10,859 bases of DNA from CAZMGG01 sp964565715 (GTDB lineage: Bacteria; Planctomycetota; UBA1135; UBA2386), in NCBI GenBank assembly GCA_964565715.1, contig CAZMGG010000172.1, forward strand, positions 1 through 10,859, read 5' to 3'. Position numbers and translations under genes: made by a program. Positions 1 through 5,658 of the stretch are shown piece by piece. Below the pieces are notes generated by a model. That model had not been told where the DNA came from. It was given only the letters and a program-made list of their open reading frames with translations, and did not search any database. How positions within the stretch are numbered: the first letter of the stretch is position 1; the number at the start of each line of letters is the position of its first letter.

Positions 1-1121
1 AGCACGCCGGCGAGCTGGGCCATGGCCTCGTGCTGCAGCACGCCCGGAATGATCGGCTGGTCCGGGTAGTGGCCCTGGAAGAACGGCTCGTTGATGGTGA
101 CGTTCTTGATCGCCACCGCCCGCTGGAAGCCGTCCAGCTCGATCACCCGGTCGATCAGCAGGAACGGATACCGGTGCGGCAGCAGGTTGAGGATCTCGCG
201 GATGCCGAGTCCGGTCTCGCGGCCGCCCTCGCCCTGGTCCTGCTCGCGCTCCATCTCCTCCACCAGCCGCTGCACGAGCTTCATGTTCTGCCCGTGCCCC
301 GACCGCGTGGCGATGATGTGGGCGTCGAGGTCGACGCCGGCGGTGGAGATGTCGCCGATCAGGTCGAGCACCTTGTGCCGCGCCAGCTCGTCGTCCCAGT
401 GCAGCTCGTTGTCGCGGACGCCTTCGGGCCCCACCACCAGGGTGTTCTGCGGCGTGGCGCCCTTGCCGAGGCCGGCGGCGCGGAGCGCCTCCACCTCGTG
501 GGCGAAGACGAAGGTGCGGGCCGGGGCGATCTCGCGCTCGAAGTTGTCCGCCGACAGCTCGAAACCGAAGGTCTGCCGGGTCGGCGACAGCGAGCCGTTG
601 TGGCCGGCGTAGTCGAGATGGTACTCGACGGTGAGGCGGCCGTTGCCGGGCAGCGCCACCAGGCTGGCGTTGCCGTCGCGCACGTAGATCGGCTGCTTGA
701 CGGCGTAGACCTGCCGCGGCGCCTTCTGCTCCTGCACGCCCGCGCCCTTCAGGCCCTTCAGGAACTCGGCGGCGGCGCCGTCCATGCCGGGCAGCTCCTC
801 GCCGTCGATCTCGACGGTGGCGTTGTCCACGCCCATCGCGTAGAGCGCGGCCAGCAGGTGCTCGCAGGTGTAGACCTCGGCGCGGCCGCTCTGCAGGCAG
901 GTCCGCCGCTCGCGCGAGCGCATGTTGCTGCCATGCGCCCGCACCTCGGGCTGTTCGTCGAGGTCGACGCGGACGAAGCTGATGCCGGTGCCGGCCTCGG
1001 CGGGCAGGAGCCGGACGCGGATCTCCTTGCCGGAGTGCAGGCCGACGCCGCGGTACTCGACCGCGGACTTCAGCGTGCGCTGGGATCGCGTCAGCGACGC
1101 GGGGGAAGCGGGCGACACCAT
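1..1121 (-). CDS. lpxC-fabZ: Bifunctional LpxC-FabZ (UDP-3-O-acyl-GlcNAc deacetylase / 3-hydroxyacyl-ACP dehydratase), 3' end cut by window edge
   Basis: The LpxC half catalyses the committed zinc-dependent deacetylation of lipid A synthesis. The FabZ half dehydrates 3-hydroxyacyl-ACP in fatty acid elongation. Both use or compete for the same hydroxyacyl-ACP pool in the cytoplasm. The window holds 373 residues. LpxC spans about 10-290: TCEHLLAAL gives Glu87 and zinc ligand His88, HKVLDLIGD gives zinc ligands His249 and Asp253, and SGHGQN gives the general acid His276. A polar linker (about 291-304) leads into FabZ at about 305: LLPHRYPFLLIDRV, then GHYPDQPIIPGVL and HEAMAQ, with catalytic His351 and Glu365 14 residues apart. 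The FabZ C-terminus lies beyond the left edge. ATG at 1121 is the best start because the alignable LpxC N-terminus (SQRTLKSAVEYRGVGLHSG) follows directly; its Shine-Dalgarno is weak. The gene lies 46 bp after the OmpH/Skp gene on the same strand. LpxC-FabZ fusions are known from Bacteroidota and Planctomycetota. Confidence 0.96.
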   Translation of the reverse strand, partial: MVSPASPASLTRSQRTLKSAVEYRGVGLHSGKEIRVRLLPAEAGTGISFVRVDLDEQPEVRAHGSNMRSRERRTCLQSGRAEVYTCEHLLAALYAMGVDNATVEIDGEELPGMDGAAAEFLKGLKGAGVQEQKAPRQVYAVKQPIYVRDGNASLVALPGNGRLTVEYHLDYAGHNGSLSPTRQTFGFELSADNFEREIAPARTFVFAHEVEALRAAGLGKGATPQNTLVVGPEGVRDNELHWDDELARHKVLDLIGDISTAGVDLDAHIIATRSGHGQNMKLVQRLVEEMEREQDQGEGGRETGLGIREILNLLPHRYPFLLIDRVIELDGFQRAVAIKNVTINEPFFQGHYPDQPIIPGVLQHEAMAQLAGV

Positions 1122-1152
1122 GGTTCTGCGGATGGAATGGGCACGGCGGACG

Positions 1153-1167
1153 CCGGCCGATGGCCGG
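1153..1167 (-). other. Short GC hairpin between the OmpH/Skp gene and lpxC-fabZ
   Basis: A perfect 6-bp inverted repeat, CCGGCC and GGCCGG around a 3-nt loop, sits immediately after the OmpH/Skp stop codon. No U-tract follows on the minus strand, so it does not look like a strong intrinsic terminator. It may protect the 3' end of the upstream message or weakly attenuate read-through into lpxC-fabZ. A repeat this short can arise by chance in DNA this rich in GC. Confidence 0.25.
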
Positions 1168-1785
1168 TCACTTGCCGGCGGCGGGAGCGGCCAGCGGCAC
1201 CTGCAGCAGCTTGATCACGTGGGGCGTGAGATCGATCTCGTTGGCGGCGTACCAGACGATGCGACGGTCCTGCAGCCGCGACTTGATGTTGAGCGAGTCC
1301 TCCTCGGTCGGGTCGCGGTGGGTGCGCAGCACGAGTTGCACGCCCCGGGCCTTGGCGCACTGGGCGATGGCGACCTCGATCTCGTCGTAGGTCTGGGCCA
1401 GGAACTTGTCGAACTGCTCGTTGAGGTCGGCCTCGTAGATCTGCCGCAGCCCGTTGATGCGGCGCAGGGCGCCGTCCATCTCCAGTTCCTTCAGGGCCCG
1501 TTCGCGGGTGCCCTGATTGAAGCCGTCCCGCTCCAGGCGCAGGTCCTTGAGCTTGTCCTCCTCGGCCTTGAGGCCGGCCACCAGGGCGGCGCGCATCTCG
1601 TCCAGGCGCTTCTTCTCCTGCACGGCCTTCGGATAGGCCTCGATGACCTTGGCGAAGTCGATGACGGCGACGGTGGTGGGCGCAGCCGGCGCCGGGGCGG
1701 GGTTCTTCGGATCCTGGCCGGTGGCGGTGGCGACCGTGCCGAGCACGGCCATCACCCAGACGATCGAGCGCGCGAGGTGCAGCAT
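1168..1785 (-). CDS. OmpH/Skp-family periplasmic chaperone
   Basis: A probable periplasmic chaperone of the Skp/OmpH family, which holds unfolded outer-membrane proteins between the Sec translocon and the BAM complex. The protein has 205 residues, slightly longer than E. coli Skp (about 160). Residues 1-23 form a signal peptide with one Arg before the hydrophobic stretch SIVWVMAVLGTVATA. A Pro/Ala-rich stretch (about 26-37) follows, then the family's first strand TVAVIDFAKVIEAYP at 38-52. A charged, Lys/Glu/Arg-rich helical region (about 53-145) should form the coiled-coil tentacles. The end, RRIVWYAANEIDLTPHVIKLL, matches the family's closing beta strand and helix. The start at 1785 is chosen over an in-frame GTG at 1824 because it begins the signal peptide and has AGGA 7 nt upstream. 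It lies directly upstream of lpxC-fabZ, in line with a shared outer-membrane role. I assign family, not orthology to E. coli skp. Confidence 0.88.
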   Translation of the reverse strand: MLHLARSIVWVMAVLGTVATATGQDPKNPAPAPAAPTTVAVIDFAKVIEAYPKAVQEKKRLDEMRAALVAGLKAEEDKLKDLRLERDGFNQGTRERALKELEMDGALRRINGLRQIYEADLNEQFDKFLAQTYDEIEVAIAQCAKARGVQLVLRTHRDPTEEDSLNIKSRLQDRRIVWYAANEIDLTPHVIKLLQVPLAAPAAGK

Positions 1786-1792
1786 GTTCAGT

Positions 1793-1796
1793 TCCT
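1793..1796 (-). promoter_or_regulatory. Ribosome binding site of the OmpH/Skp gene
   Basis: On the minus strand CCAGGAA places AGGA 7 nt before the ATG at 1785. It supports that start rather than the upstream GTG at 1824, which would put a non-signal extension before the signal peptide. Confidence 0.6.
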
Positions 1797-1861
1797 GGAA
1801 AGGCAGAACGGTAGCGCCGTGCACCGACGCGGGCCATGGTTTGCGGGCCGATGACCAGGGA

Positions 1862-3046
1862 TCAGGCGCCGGCGAGCGCCTGCCGCACGTCGGCCAGCAG
1901 GATCGCCGGGTCCTCCAGCCCCACCGACAGCCGGATCAGGCCGTCGTCGATGCCGGCCGCGCGGCGTTGCTCGGGCGACAGCGAGGCGTGCGACGAGTAG
2001 ACCGGCAGCACCGCCAGGCTCTCGATCCCGCCGAGCGACGCCGCCCGGGCGAAACGGCGGAAACGGTCGAACACCGCCCGGGCCGCCGGCAGCCCGCCGT
2101 GCACGGCGAACGACAGCATGGTGCCGCCGCCGGTCATCTGCCGCGCGCACAGGGCCCGGTCCGGATGGTCCGGCAGCCCCGGATGGCTCACCGACTTCAG
2201 CCGCCCGGCGGCGACGTCCTCCTGCAGGCCCCGGGCCACCGCCAGCGCCCCGGCCTGCTGGGCCTGCAGCCGGACCCCGAGCGTGGCCATCGAGCGCCCG
2301 AGCAGCCACGCCGGATCCGGCGCCAGGGTCGCCCCCTGCCGCAGCCGGAACGCCGCCAGCGGCCGCAGCAGGTCGTGCCGGCCAGCCACCACCCCCGCCA
2401 GCACGTCGGAGTGCCCGCCGAAGTACTTGGTCGCGCTGTGCACCACCAGATCGACGCCGTGGCCGAGCGCCCGCTGGATCGGCGGCGGCGCGAAGGTGCC
2501 GTCGAGCACCGCCAGCGCACCGGCCTCCCGGCAGAGCGCGCTGACCGCGGCGATGTCCACCAGCCGCAGGGTCGGGTTCACCGGCGTCTCGAACATCACG
2601 ATGGCCGCCGGCGTGCGCAACGAGGCCCGCAGGGCCGCGGGATCGAGGGCTGGGAACCGCTCGACCCGCACGCCGAAGCGCGGCAGGTCCTGGCCGACGA
2701 AGGCGTTGGTGCCGCCGTAGATCTCGTCGGCGATCAGCACGCGATCGCCGCTGCGGACGAAGGTCAGCAGCACGCTGCTGATGGCCGCCATGCCGCTGGC
2801 GAAGGCCACGGCCCCGTCGGCCCCTTCCGCCGCCGCCACCGCGGCCTCGAAGGCGCGTTCGTTGGGATGGCCGCAGCGCTGGTAGAAGAAGTGGGCGCGG
2901 CTCTGGCCCAGGCCGGCGAGGCGCAGGTCCTCGGCGGTGGGCATCGCGCCGATGCTGGACCGGTAGACCGGCGCCGCCACGTGGCCGTGCAGGACCTCGT
3001 GCCCAGCCGGCGTGCCGTACGGATGGTCTTCGATCGGATGGGTCAC
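1862..3046 (-). CDS. PLP-dependent Cys/Met-metabolism (transsulfuration) enzyme
   Basis: A 394-residue fold-type I PLP enzyme of the cystathionine gamma-synthase / cystathionine gamma- or beta-lyase / methionine gamma-lyase / MetY family. It acts in cysteine-methionine interconversion in the cytoplasm, normally as a homotetramer. SATKYFGGHSD gives the Schiff-base Lys207. Asp182 should pair with the pyridine nitrogen. DEIYGGT gives the ring-stacking Tyr110. FETPVNPTL (152-160), SLGGIESL (337-344) and GLIRLSVGLEDP (369-380, substrate-carboxylate Arg372) are family signatures. Length is normal. Two motifs depart from the usual pattern: YQRCGHPNERAFE (55-67) replaces the common YxRxxNPT, keeping Tyr55 and Arg57, and DGTFAPPP replaces DNTFATP. 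The start is GTG at 3046 with GAGG 5 nt upstream. The gene follows the M28 peptidase by 25 bp. Which reaction it catalyses cannot be read from the sequence. Confidence 0.93.
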   Translation of the reverse strand: MTHPIEDHPYGTPAGHEVLHGHVAAPVYRSSIGAMPTAEDLRLAGLGQSRAHFFYQRCGHPNERAFEAAVAAAEGADGAVAFASGMAAISSVLLTFVRSGDRVLIADEIYGGTNAFVGQDLPRFGVRVERFPALDPAALRASLRTPAAIVMFETPVNPTLRLVDIAAVSALCREAGALAVLDGTFAPPPIQRALGHGVDLVVHSATKYFGGHSDVLAGVVAGRHDLLRPLAAFRLRQGATLAPDPAWLLGRSMATLGVRLQAQQAGALAVARGLQEDVAAGRLKSVSHPGLPDHPDRALCARQMTGGGTMLSFAVHGGLPAARAVFDRFRRFARAASLGGIESLAVLPVYSSHASLSPEQRRAAGIDDGLIRLSVGLEDPAILLADVRQALAGA

Positions 3047-3051
3047 GGATG

Positions 3052-3055
3052 CCTC
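3052..3055 (-). promoter_or_regulatory. Ribosome binding site of the transsulfuration gene
   Basis: GAGG on the minus strand lies 5 nt before the GTG at 3046. It sits inside the 25-bp gap after the M28 peptidase stop and supports the GTG start in a co-transcribed arrangement. Confidence 0.5.
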
Positions 3056-3071
3056 GCGGAAGGGCCGGGCC

Positions 3072-4673
3072 TCACTTGCCCCGCTGCGGCTGGAAGGCCG
3101 GCCGCTGCTCGGCGTCGCCGAGCACGCGGACCAGCTTCTCGGCCAGGTCGATCAGGCCCAGCGCGGCGTCGTACTCGATCAGGTCCGGGATGTCGCCGGG
3201 CCGGTGGTACTGATCGTGCAGGCCGGTGGTCAGCAGCAGGGCCGGGATGCCCGCCTGCAGGAACGTGCTCTGGTCCGAGCGATAGGAGCTCCACGGCCGC
3301 AGCCGCAGACCCCGCTCCCGGTCGGCGCTGGCGGCCGCCACCACCGCCCGCAGACCGTCGCCGCTGTCGACGCCGTAGATCCCGGGCTGGCCGCTGGCGC
3401 CGCGGCCGATCATGTTCAGGTCCAGCATGGCCACGATCGCGTCCTTCGGCACTGGTCCATGCTCGAGGAAGTGCCGACTGCCGAGCTGGCCGAACTCCTC
3501 GGCGCCGAACGCGACCACCACCACGGTGCGGGCGGTGGGCCGCGCCTTGAGGCGCCGGGCCAGGGCCAGCACGCCGGCCGTGCCGCTGGCGTTGTCGTCG
3601 GCGCCGGGGTGGATCCGGCCGTTCTCGCCGGGCCCGGCCAGCGAGCCGTACTCGCCGAGACCGAGGTGGTCGTGATGGGCGCCGAGCACCACGAACTCCG
3701 CCTGCCGCCGTTCGCAGGTGCCGGGCACCAGGCCGATCACGTTGGCGGTGTCCAGCCGGCGGGCGCGGCCGCCGAGTTCGACCCGCAGGGCGAGCCGGGC
3801 GCCGTCCACGAGCGGCGACGGCGCGAGACTCTGCGGCGCAGAGCCGCCGTCGAGGGCCGCCTGGACGGCCACCAGGCCCCGTTCGCCCTCGCGGAACAGC
3901 CGGGCCGCCGCCGTGCGGCCGAGCCACAGGCAGGGCAGGGCGACGCCTTCGCCGCGGACGCGCAGCGCCATGCTGGCCGGGGTCTCCTCGCGACCGTCCT
4001 CCCGATCGACGCAGACGAAGGCCACCGCGCCGAGCTGCCGCGCCCGTTCGGCCTTGGCGCGGAAGGCGAGTTCCTGGCGATGGGCCCGCACCGGCGCCGC
4101 CTCGGTGCGCCAGGCGGGGCCGCCGCGGAGCACCAGCACGACGCGGCCCTTCACGTCGAGGCCGGCGTAGTCGTCGAGGCCCAGCTCCGGGATGGTCAGG
4201 CCATGGCCGGCGAACACCACCGCGGCCGCCGCCGGACCATCGCTGCTGAAACGGAACGGGACCGCCTCGGTGCCGGTCCGGGTCGCGACCTCCTCGCCCG
4301 CCACGGTCAGCCGGCACGCGGTCCCCGGCAGGCAGATGGCCGGCGCCGGATCGTCCACGGCGAACGGCGACCGGAACGCGGCGGCCCCGGCTCCGGGCCC
4401 CGCCGGCCGCAGGCCGATGTCGGCCATCGCCGAGGCGAGAAACGCGATCGCCCGTTCGCCGCCGTCCTGGCCGATCCCGCGGCCGGCCATCGCCTCGGCG
4501 CACAACGCCTCGACGTCGGCGCGGTAGGCCTTGGCGGCGGCCGTGTATGCTGCGGTGCGTGCGGCGTCGCGAGTTCCGTCGGACTGTGCTTCCTGGGCGC
4601 CGGGCGACGCCGACATCGACAGGGCACCTGCCCACGACAGCACGAGCGGCAGGCAGCTGAGGACGCGGGGCAT
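3072..4673 (-). CDS. Secreted M28-family zinc aminopeptidase/peptidase with PA domain
   Basis: A zinc exopeptidase of family M28 that probably trims peptides outside the cytoplasm. The protein is 533 residues from this start. Residues 1-27 form a signal peptide (an Arg, then LSCLPLVLSWAGALSMSA). A protease-associated (PA) domain lies at about 140-285, including VVFAGHGLT, DDYAGLDVKGRVVLVLRGG and LPCLWLGRTAA. The catalytic domain begins at about 308 with TANVIGLVPGT. All five expected zinc ligands are visible: GAHHDHLG (His333), GADDNASG (Asp360), FGAEEFGQLGS (general base Glu392, ligand Glu393), LDLNMIGR (Asp418) and YHRPGD (His490), so the enzyme should be active with two zinc ions. An in-frame ATG at 4700 is possible, but the 9 added residues lack signal-peptide character and use more A/T-ending codons. 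Shine-Dalgarno sequences are weak at both. The transsulfuration gene follows by 25 bp. Substrate unknown. Confidence 0.93.
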   Translation of the reverse strand: MPRVLSCLPLVLSWAGALSMSASPGAQEAQSDGTRDAARTAAYTAAAKAYRADVEALCAEAMAGRGIGQDGGERAIAFLASAMADIGLRPAGPGAGAAAFRSPFAVDDPAPAICLPGTACRLTVAGEEVATRTGTEAVPFRFSSDGPAAAAVVFAGHGLTIPELGLDDYAGLDVKGRVVLVLRGGPAWRTEAAPVRAHRQELAFRAKAERARQLGAVAFVCVDREDGREETPASMALRVRGEGVALPCLWLGRTAAARLFREGERGLVAVQAALDGGSAPQSLAPSPLVDGARLALRVELGGRARRLDTANVIGLVPGTCERRQAEFVVLGAHHDHLGLGEYGSLAGPGENGRIHPGADDNASGTAGVLALARRLKARPTARTVVVVAFGAEEFGQLGSRHFLEHGPVPKDAIVAMLDLNMIGRGASGQPGIYGVDSGDGLRAVVAAASADRERGLRLRPWSSYRSDQSTFLQAGIPALLLTTGLHDQYHRPGDIPDLIEYDAALGLIDLAEKLVRVLGDAEQRPAFQPQRGK

Positions 4674-4752
4674 GAACGGATCGACCGGTGAGGATGGCAT
4701 CTACGCACGGCGCGCGGCAACGTTGGCGCCGCCCGGCGATGGGATCGCCGCG
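4674..4752. promoter_or_regulatory. Divergent intergenic region between the M28 and JAMM genes
   Basis: This stretch separates the minus-strand M28 gene from the plus-strand JAMM gene and must hold, or lie near, the promoters of both if each is transcribed from here. It ends in A or T at third codon positions clearly more often than the flanking reading frames, which suggests it is not coding. I could not identify a convincing -35/-10 pair on either strand. The role is inferred from layout only. Confidence 0.4.
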
Positions 4753-5157
4753 GTGAGCCTCGCCCCGCCCTGCGTCGCGGCGCTGCGGCACCTCGCGGCC
4801 ACCGCCTGGCCCCGCGAGATGGTCGCCCTGTTGGCCGGGACCCGCACCGGCAGCGTGGTCGCGGTCGAACGCATCTGGCCGTGCAGCACCGCCGCCACCG
4901 GCGACCGCTTCGTCGTGCCGGCCCGCGTCACCGCGCGTCTCGTGCTGCCGCCGGCCCGCCGCCGGCACTGGCAGGGCCTCGCCCACAGCCACCCCCAGGC
5001 CGGCACCGGACTGTCGCGGTCCGATCGCGCCAACCTGCCGCCGGGCCTGCACCTGGTGCTGTCGGTGATCGACGGCCACGTGCGCGGCATCGCCGCCCAT
5101 CACCTGCGCGAAGGCGGCACCGCCCTGCCGGTGCGACTCGTTCCCCGCAGCCGATGA
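4753..5157 (+). CDS. Minimal JAMM/MPN+ (JAB1/Mov34/PAD-1) metalloprotease
   Basis: A stand-alone bacterial JAMM domain of 134 residues. Such enzymes cleave isopeptide bonds or release amino acids from the C-terminus of ubiquitin-like sulfur carriers; Mec with CysO and HcyD with HcyS are known bacterial cases. The full motif is present: Glu22 in PREMVALLAG, then HSHP (His78, His80), seven residues, Ser88 and Asp91 (LSRSDR). The zinc site should be intact. VVAVERIWPC and FVVPARVTARLV match the family's central strands. GTG at 4753 is chosen because the fold starts there and codons become strongly G/C-ending from there. TTG at 4723 or ATG at 4672 would extend the protein in frame, but 4672 would overlap the start codon of the divergent M28 gene. 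Its stop overlaps the acpS start (ATGA), implying coupled translation. No ubiquitin-like or ThiS/MoaD-like partner is visible in the window. Confidence 0.85.
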   Translation: MSLAPPCVAALRHLAATAWPREMVALLAGTRTGSVVAVERIWPCSTAATGDRFVVPARVTARLVLPPARRRHWQGLAHSHPQAGTGLSRSDRANLPPGLHLVLSVIDGHVRGIAAHHLREGGTALPVRLVPRSR

Positions 5158-5531
5158 TCGTCGCCGTCGGCATCGACACCGTGGCCGTCGGTCGCATCGC
5201 CGGCCTCTGGCGGCGCTCCGGCCCCCGCTTCCTGGCCCGGGTGTTCACCGACGCCGAACGGGACTACTGCCTCGCGCTGGCCGATCCGGCCCAGTCGCTG
5301 GCGGCCCGCTTCGCCGCCAAGGAGGCGGTGCTCAAGTGCCTCGGCACCGGCTGGAGCGCCGGCGTCGGCTTCCCGCAGGTCGAAGTGGTGCGGCAGCCGC
5401 GCGGCGCTGTGCAGGTGCGCCTGCACGGACGGGCGGCGGAGGTGGCGGCGGCCCGCGGCATCGCCACGATCCATCTGAGCCTGACCCACGCCGACGGCAT
5501 CGCCACGGCGTTCGCCGTCGCCGAGGGCTGA
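5154..5531 (+). CDS. acpS: Holo-[acyl-carrier-protein] synthase
   Basis: AcpS transfers 4'-phosphopantetheine from coenzyme A to the conserved serine of apo-ACP, switching on the carrier used for fatty acid and lipid A synthesis. The protein has 125 residues, the usual family length. It opens with VAVGIDTVAVGRI, giving Mg-binding Asp8. ARFAAKEAVLKCLGTG follows, giving Glu57 and Lys61. Then come WSAGVGFPQVEV and LHG (90-92), and it closes with HLSLTHADGIATAFAV. The ATG shares bases with the TGA of the JAMM gene (ATGA), and there is no clear Shine-Dalgarno of its own, so translation probably depends on the upstream gene. Longer in-frame starts from 4881 lie inside the JAMM gene and are rejected. 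Its product supplies holo-ACP for the FabZ and LpxC activities encoded at the left of the window. Confidence 0.95.
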   Translation: MIVAVGIDTVAVGRIAGLWRRSGPRFLARVFTDAERDYCLALADPAQSLAARFAAKEAVLKCLGTGWSAGVGFPQVEVVRQPRGAVQVRLHGRAAEVAAARGIATIHLSLTHADGIATAFAVAEG

Positions 5532-5658
5532 CCGGGCGTCGCACCGCTGTGGTCCTTCGCAACGGCCGCACCGGCGGCTGTCGGAATTCGCCTCAAGACC
5601 CGGCCCGCGACCGCCGAATCTCCCCACAGCCACCGCTGGCTCTGGCGGGGAGAACACC
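5532..5658 (+). other. Intergenic region between acpS and the lipoprotein gene
   Basis: A 127-bp gap without a gene. It holds a small inverted repeat, GCCGC-accg-GCGGC at 5565-5578, with no T-tract behind it, so it is at most a weak terminator. Around 5625-5650 the leader contains overlapping short complementary stretches (such as CCGC and GCGG) close to the ribosome binding site of the next gene. I saw no convincing promoter. The gap suggests the lipoprotein gene may be transcribed separately from acpS. Confidence 0.35.
5647..5652 (+). promoter_or_regulatory. Ribosome binding site of the lipoprotein gene
   Basis: GGGGAG lies 6 nt before the ATG at 5659. It is one of the stronger Shine-Dalgarno sites in the window and supports both the start and the reality of this otherwise unrecognised gene. 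Confidence 0.6.

Noticed and set aside
30..1214. Plus-strand open frame of about 394 codons opposite lpxC-fabZ
   Set aside because: The opposite strand carries LpxC and FabZ with all catalytic residues; this frame has no family features.
1786..1861. Promoter upstream of the OmpH/Skp gene
   Set aside because: A TACCGT hexamer could pass as a -10 box on the minus strand, but no matching -35 box sits at 16-18 bp, and such hexamers are common.
1643..3550. Plus-strand open frame of about 635 codons opposite the OmpH, transsulfuration and M28 genes
   Set aside because: Antisense to three recognisable proteins, with no domain of its own.
3043..5103. Minus-strand open frame of about 690 codons across the M28 gene and opposite JAMM/acpS
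   Set aside because: A second frame of the M28 gene, with Arg/Gly-rich translation. It conflicts with three motif-supported genes.
5565..5578. Inverted repeat after acpS as an intrinsic terminator
   Set aside because: The stem is only 5 bp and no T-tract follows, so I list it only inside the intergenic entry.
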